A DNA stretch of 8,925 nucleotides from Burkholderiaceae bacterium. GTDB taxonomy: Bacteria > Pseudomonadota > Gammaproteobacteria > Burkholderiales > Burkholderiaceae_C. The translations under genes were made by a program, and so were the position numbers. The notes beneath the pieces were generated by a model. That model was not told the origin of the DNA. It saw nothing but the letters and a program-made list of their open reading frames with translations, and made no database searches. The number at the start of each line of letters is the position of its first letter. Position 1 is the stretch's first letter. Positions 5,600 to 8,925 of the stretch are shown one piece after another. The stretch is taken from NCBI GenBank assembly GCA_025458585.1, contig JALOSD010000152.1, positions 1 to 8,925 on the forward strand, written 5' to 3'.

Positions 5600-6800
5600 T
5601 CAGTCCGCCTGCTTGCGCAGGAACGCCGGGATCTCGATCTCGTCCATGCCGTTGCTCGCGAGCGCGTCGACCTTGGCCGCCGCCGTGCGGGTGCGCCAGA
5701 CGCTCCAGCGGGTTGATGACCTCGGGCGCGGCCGCGGCGGAAGGCGAGACGCCGCCGGCGTGGCTCGACACCGCCAGGCCGTCGGTGCCCGTGCGCAGGC
5801 CCGTGTTCGTGTGCACGACGCTGATCGGCGCCTGCTGGCGCTTGCTCGCCGGGCTCAGGCCGGTCGCGATCACGGTCACGCGCATCTGGTCGCCGAGTTC
5901 CTCGTCGTAGGCGGTGCCGAAGATCACGTGCGCGTCGTCGGCCGCGTAGCGGCGGATGCAGTCCATCACCTTCTTGCTCTCGCTGAGCTTGAAGGTGGCC
6001 TTGCTGGCGGCGATCAGCACCAACACGCCGCGCGCGCCCGACAGGTCGATGCCCTCGAGCAGCGGGCACGCCACCGCAGCCTCGGCGGCCTTGCTCGCGC
6101 GGTCGGGGCCGCCCGCCTGCGCGGTGCCCATCATCGCCTTGCCGGGCTCGCTCATGACCGTCTTCACGTCCTCGAAGTCGACGTTGACGAGGCCGGGCAC
6201 GTGGATGATGTCGCTGATGCCGCCCACCGCGTTCTTGAGCACGTCGTTCGCGTGCGCGAACGCCTGGTGCTGCGTGATGTCGTCGCCCAGCACCTCGAGC
6301 AGCTTCTCGTTGAGCACGACGATCAGGCTGTCGACGTTGGCCTCGAGCTCGGCCACGCCGTGGTCGGCGGCCTTCATGCGGCGGTTGCCCTCGAACTCGA
6401 ACGGCTTCGTGACGACGCCCACCGTCAGGATGCCCATCTCCTTGGCCACGCGCGCGATCACCGGCGCGGCGCCCGTGCCGGTGCCGCCGCCCATGCCGGC
6501 GGTGATGAACAGCATGTGCGCGCCGTCGATCGCCTCGCGGATGCGGTCGATCGCTTCCTCGGCCGCCACGCGGCCGGCCTCGGGCTTGGCACCGGCGCCG
6601 AGCCCGGTGGTGCCGAGCTGGATCACGTGCGGCGCGCGGCTGCGGTTGAGCGCCTGGGCGTCGGTGTTGGCGCAGATGAACTGCACCCCCTGGACGCCGT
6701 GCTCGATCATGTGCTCGACGGCGTTGCCGCCGCCGCCGCCGACCCCGATCACGCGGATCTGCGTACCTTCGTTGAACTCTTCGATCATCTCGATGGGCAT
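5600..6800 (-). CDS. ftsZ: Cell division protein FtsZ, with a frame change before the C-terminal tail
   Basis: A tubulin-like GTPase that polymerises into the division ring at mid-cell. The start is ATG at 6800, with a perfect AGGAGGT 4 nt upstream; an ATG at 6914 only opens an unrelated extension. Features in order: N-terminal nucleotide-binding segment (IRVIGVGGGGGNAVEHM, residues 15-31), GTP signature GGGTGTG (104-110), and the synergy loop NVDFEDVKTVM. The GTPase core appears complete, followed by a variable linker. The native frame runs 364 residues to VINP (codon ending 5709). The conserved tail WSVWRTRTAAAKVD...IPAFLRKQAD (35 residues, stop at 5600-5602) lies one base out of frame. Without correction the protein reads on to a stop at 5445-5447 with a meaningless tail. 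That tail binds FtsA and ZipA in well-studied bacteria. The two parts total about 399 residues, a normal length, so a small indel would suffice. Confidence 0.95.
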
Positions 6801-6804
6801 TTCG

Positions 6805-6811
6805 ACCTCCT
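6805..6811 (-). promoter_or_regulatory. ftsZ ribosome binding site AGGAGGT
   Basis: A full-consensus Shine-Dalgarno on the minus strand, 4 nt before the ATG at 6800. It fixes the ftsZ start and fits the need for abundant FtsZ. The ribosome sites of ftsA and ftsQ are much weaker. Confidence 0.85.
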
Positions 6812-6914
6812 GTGTGCAGTTGCCATCCGTTCCAACCAGACCTAACGACTTCCCCGTCCAAAGAGCCTGGGGCCTGGCGTGCCGCCGCAGCCGACCCCTT
6901 TTTCGAGTCTTCAT

Positions 6915-8036
6915 TCAGAAGTTCCCCAGAAACCAGTCCTTCGCCCGCCCGACGAAGGTCTTCACCGAACCGGCCTGCTGCGCCGCCTTGTGGCCGCGCG
7001 TGCGCGCGAGCCGGGCCTCTTCCAGCAGCCCCATCACGGTGGCCGAGCGCGGGTTGGCCACCATGTCGAACAGCGCGCCCGAGTAGGTCGGCACGCCCTT
7101 GCGCACCGGCTTGAGGAAGATGTCCTCGCCGAGCTCGACCATGCCCGGCATCACCGCCGAGCCGCCGGTGATGACGACGCCCGAGCTCAGCAGCTCCTCG
7201 TAGCCGCTGTCGCGGATCACCTGGTGCACGAGCGAGAAGATCTCCTCGACGCGCGGCTCGATCACGCCGGCGAGCGCCTGGCGGCTGAGCATGCGAGGCG
7301 CGCGGTCGCCGAGCCCGGGCACCTCGACCTGCTCGGACGGGTCGGCGAGCAGCTGCTTGGCCACGCCGTACTCGACCTTGATCTCCTCGGCGTCCTTGGT
7401 CGGCGTGCGCAGCGCCATCGCGATGTCGCTCGTGATCTTCTCGTCGTCGGTGAGCACCGCGTGGCTCGACGCGCTCGGGTTGAGCACGAGCATCTCGACC
7501 TCGAGCCCGCAGCGGCGCACGCACTTGACGATGTTCTCGGCCGCGCTCTGCGCGCCGGTCACGATGTGCACCTTGACCTCGAGGCGGCCGCCGCTCATGC
7601 CGATCGGCTCCTTGACCTCGTGGCCGTCGATGATGAACTCCTGCGGCTCGACGAGCAGCAGCCGCTGGTCGTTCGGGATGTTGATCGCCTTGGCGGTCTC
7701 GACGACGCGCGCCACGTCGACCGGCGTCACCTCGCGGTCGCGCACGATCACCATGCCGGTCGAGTTCTGGCCGCGGATGTGGCTGCCGGTGATGCCCGTG
7801 TAGACGCGCGTGATCTTGCAGGCGGCCATCATCTCGGCCTCCTTGAGCGCCTGCTGGATGCTCTGCACGGTGGCGTCGATGTTGACGACGACGCCGCGCT
7901 TGAGGCCGTGCGACGACGACACGCCAAGCCCGGCGACGCGCAGCTCGCCCGTGGGCAGCACCTCGGCGACGACCGCCATCACCTTGGCGGTGCCGATGTC
8001 GAGCCCGACGACGAGGTCCTTGTAGTCCTTGGCCAT
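6915..8036 (-). CDS. ftsA: Cell division protein FtsA, lacking the phosphate-2 segment
   Basis: An actin-like ATPase that binds the FtsZ tail and anchors the ring to the inner membrane. The phosphate-1 motif is at residues 8-19 (LVVGLDIGTAKV), the FtsA-specific 1C domain follows (about 85-165), the adenosine-side motif GVVITGGSAVMPGM is at about 285-300, and the C-terminal amphipathic anchor ends RAKDWFLGNF. The protein is 373 residues; Burkholderiales FtsA is usually about 409. The loss is at residue 200: DDEK is joined directly to ITSDIAMALR (junction near 7437). Relatives carry about 36 residues there, including the phosphate-2 motif of the DIG.GTTD type and the H..VIP strand. The join is in frame, but the product should not bind ATP normally. 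The start is ATG at 8036, 3 nt after the ftsQ stop, implying translational coupling; 114 nt separate it from ftsZ. Confidence 0.95.
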   Translation of the reverse strand: MAKDYKDLVVGLDIGTAKVMAVVAEVLPTGELRVAGLGVSSSHGLKRGVVVNIDATVQSIQQALKEAEMMAACKITRVYTGITGSHIRGQNSTGMVIVRDREVTPVDVARVVETAKAINIPNDQRLLLVEPQEFIIDGHEVKEPIGMSGGRLEVKVHIVTGAQSAAENIVKCVRRCGLEVEMLVLNPSASSHAVLTDDEKITSDIAMALRTPTKDAEEIKVEYGVAKQLLADPSEQVEVPGLGDRAPRMLSRQALAGVIEPRVEEIFSLVHQVIRDSGYEELLSSGVVITGGSAVMPGMVELGEDIFLKPVRKGVPTYSGALFDMVANPRSATVMGLLEEARLARTRGHKAAQQAGSVKTFVGRAKDWFLGNF

Positions 8037-8039
8037 GGT

Positions 8040-8744
8040 CTATCTCGTTCTTCGCGGAAGGGGGGCGTCCGGGGTCGTCGTGACGCCTTCGAGCCGCACC
8101 GCGTAGCCGTCGGCGTGGCGCAGGTCGGCGTGCAGCAGGCGGCGCTGGAAGTGCGTGCCGACCTGGCCGACGGTGCGCACGAAGCGCTCGGCGCGCGCGA
8201 GCAGCGCCGTCGCCTCGTCGGGCGGCTCGCCGCGGCCGAGCTCGATCGTCGCGCCGCTGTCGAGCTCGGCGCGCCACGACCCGCGCGCGCTCAGGCGCAG
8301 CGTCTCGACGCGCACCGCGAGCGGCGCGAGCACCGGCTGCAGCTGGCGGTGCAGCGCGAGCATGCGCGCGGCGCTGCCGTCGGGGCCCTCGAGGCGCGGC
8401 AGCCGCTCGTCCTCGACGTCGCCGACGTTGGCCTCGAAGACCTCGCCGAAGGTGTTGACGAGGCGGTCGTTGCCGTCGTGGGCGCCCCACAGCGCCGCGG
8501 CCTCGTGCTCGACGAGCGTCACGCGCAGCCGGTCGGGCCAGACGCGGCGCACGACGGCCTGCCGCACCCAGGGCACCGCCTCGAACGCCGCACGCGAAGC
8601 CGCGAGGTCGAGCGTGAAGAAGCTCGCCGCCGCCTGCGACGCCGCCGCGGCACGCAGCGCGGCGAGCGCGTACACGGCGTAGGCGACCGCGTTCATCAGC
8701 CGCACGTCGGCGGGCAGCGGCTGGGGGCGGGAGGCGGCGGGCAT
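8040..8744 (-). CDS. ftsQ: Cell division protein FtsQ, lacking part of the membrane helix and POTRA start
   Basis: A single-span inner-membrane protein that links the Z-ring to the septal peptidoglycan synthases through FtsB/FtsL. The best start is ATG at 8744, 5 nt after the ddlB stop (MPAASRPQPLPADVRLMN). An upstream ATG at 8804 would overlap ddlB. The helix begins as NAVAYAVYALAAL (18-30) but runs into an Ala-rich stretch and then at residue 42 into FFTLDLAASRAAFEAVPWVRQAVVRRVWP, the second half of the POTRA domain. Relatives have about 35 more residues here, covering the end of the helix and the first POTRA strand and helix (a pattern like F.LRAI.V.G). The beta domain follows intact (GEVFEANVGDVEDERLPRLEGPDGS) to HADGYAVRLEGV. 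The protein is 234 residues, shorter than usual (roughly 260-280). The gap is in frame, with the junction between 8622 and 8655. Confidence 0.92.
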   Translation of the reverse strand: MPAASRPQPLPADVRLMNAVAYAVYALAALRAAAASQAAASFFTLDLAASRAAFEAVPWVRQAVVRRVWPDRLRVTLVEHEAAALWGAHDGNDRLVNTFGEVFEANVGDVEDERLPRLEGPDGSAARMLALHRQLQPVLAPLAVRVETLRLSARGSWRAELDSGATIELGRGEPPDEATALLARAERFVRTVGQVGTHFQRRLLHADLRHADGYAVRLEGVTTTPDAPLPRRTR

Positions 8745-8749
8745 CGTCG

Positions 8750-8925
8750 TCAGGCGGCGGACGGCACCGAATCGAGACGCGCGGCGGCGAGCAGGCGCAG
8801 GCACAGCTCGTCGTACGCAATGCCGGCGGCCTTGGCCGACATCGGCACCAGCGAGTGGCCGGTCATGCCCGGCGACGTGTTCATCTCGAGCAGGAACGCC
8901 CGGCGGTCGGACGCGCGCACCATCA
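8750..8925 (-). CDS. ddlB: D-alanine--D-alanine ligase, C-terminal part (runs off the window)
   Basis: The last 57 residues of an ATP-grasp ligase that joins two D-alanines for peptidoglycan precursors in the cytoplasm. The segment FLLEMNTSPGMTGHSLVPM carries the family's metal-binding Glu and Asn (E..N in LLEMNTSPG), and the end (KAAGIAYDELCLRLL) is typical. The stop at 8750-8752 is 5 nt before ftsQ, and the ftsQ ribosome site lies within the ddlB end. The ddlB-ftsQ-ftsA-ftsZ order is the standard distal dcw arrangement. Confidence 0.93.
   Translation of the reverse strand, partial: MVRASDRRAFLLEMNTSPGMTGHSLVPMSAKAAGIAYDELCLRLLAAARLDSVPSAA

Noticed and set aside
5700..5712. Programmed ribosomal frameshifting joining the FtsZ core to its tail
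   Set aside because: No slippery heptamer or downstream pseudoknot was seen, and FtsZ is not known to use frameshifting. The other broken genes point to a shared non-programmed cause.
6801..6914. N-terminal extension of FtsZ from the ATG at 6914
   Set aside because: The 38 extension residues are unlike FtsZ. The perfect AGGAGGT before 6800 fixes the start there; 6801-6914 is the ftsA-ftsZ spacer, in which I found no convincing promoter.
4741..8820. Minus-strand open frame of 1359 codons across aapP, ftsZ, ftsA and ftsQ
   Set aside because: It is an out-of-frame shadow, low in complexity and rich in R, A, G and D. The known division proteins occupy the other frames with family-typical sequence.
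1..8925. tRNA, rRNA, CRISPR array, transposase or insertion-sequence ends
   Set aside because: No cloverleaf, rRNA signature, regularly spaced repeat array, transposase-like protein or paired terminal inverted repeats with target duplication were seen.

Overview
The window is a GC-rich (about 70% by eye) chromosomal segment. It most resembles a betaproteobacterium of the order Burkholderiales, in the Rubrivivax/Leptothrix/Roseateles/Comamonadaceae area. Three things point there: the gene order ddlB-ftsQ-ftsA-ftsZ, the closeness of FtsA and FtsZ to remembered Burkholderiales proteins, and GC-rich post-stop hairpin repeats of a kind I associate with these genomes. This placement is inference from memory; no search was run.

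Layout. (1) 45-955, minus strand: a secreted substrate-binding protein of the NMT1/THI5-like family, interrupted by an internal deletion with a frame change. (2) 956-1314: a divergent intergenic region with a triplicated 10-mer, a sigma-54-like -24/-12 motif, an NtrC-like dyad and several palindromes. (3) 1315-5448, plus strand: a four-gene general L-amino-acid ABC transporter operon, aapJ (binding protein), aapQ and aapM (permeases) and aapP (ATPase). aapQ starts with TTG and aapM with GTG, neither with a visible Shine-Dalgarno, and a GC-rich repeat lies between them. aapP has lost its N-terminal coding segment. (4) 5449-5599: a convergent intergenic region packed with hairpins. (5) 5600-8925, minus strand: the distal part of the division/cell-wall (dcw) cluster, transcribed ddlB (partial) > ftsQ > ftsA > ftsZ.

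How the genes work together. AapJ would capture amino acids in the periplasm, AapQ/AapM form the inner-membrane channel, and AapP powers transport with ATP. DdlB makes D-Ala-D-Ala for peptidoglycan. FtsZ forms the division ring, FtsA tethers it to the membrane, and FtsQ links it to the septal synthesis machinery. The minus-strand binding protein has no permease or ATPase partner in the window.

Main oddity. Five of the nine protein-coding loci are broken or shortened inside otherwise highly conserved sequence. The binding protein lacks about 27 residues with a frame change. AapP lacks about 25 residues including the A-loop, with a frame change. FtsZ changes frame just before its conserved C-terminal tail. 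FtsA lacks about 36 residues including the phosphate-2 loop, in frame. FtsQ lacks about 35 residues spanning the end of its membrane helix and the start of POTRA, in frame. Because ftsZ, ftsA and ftsQ are essential or near-essential, a sequence or assembly defect is the most economical explanation, but read-level evidence is needed. A second pattern is a hairpin element found 6-9 bases after three stop codons in the same gene-relative orientation, with a paired A-T change between two copies. I found no clear previously undescribed system; those two patterns are the best leads.
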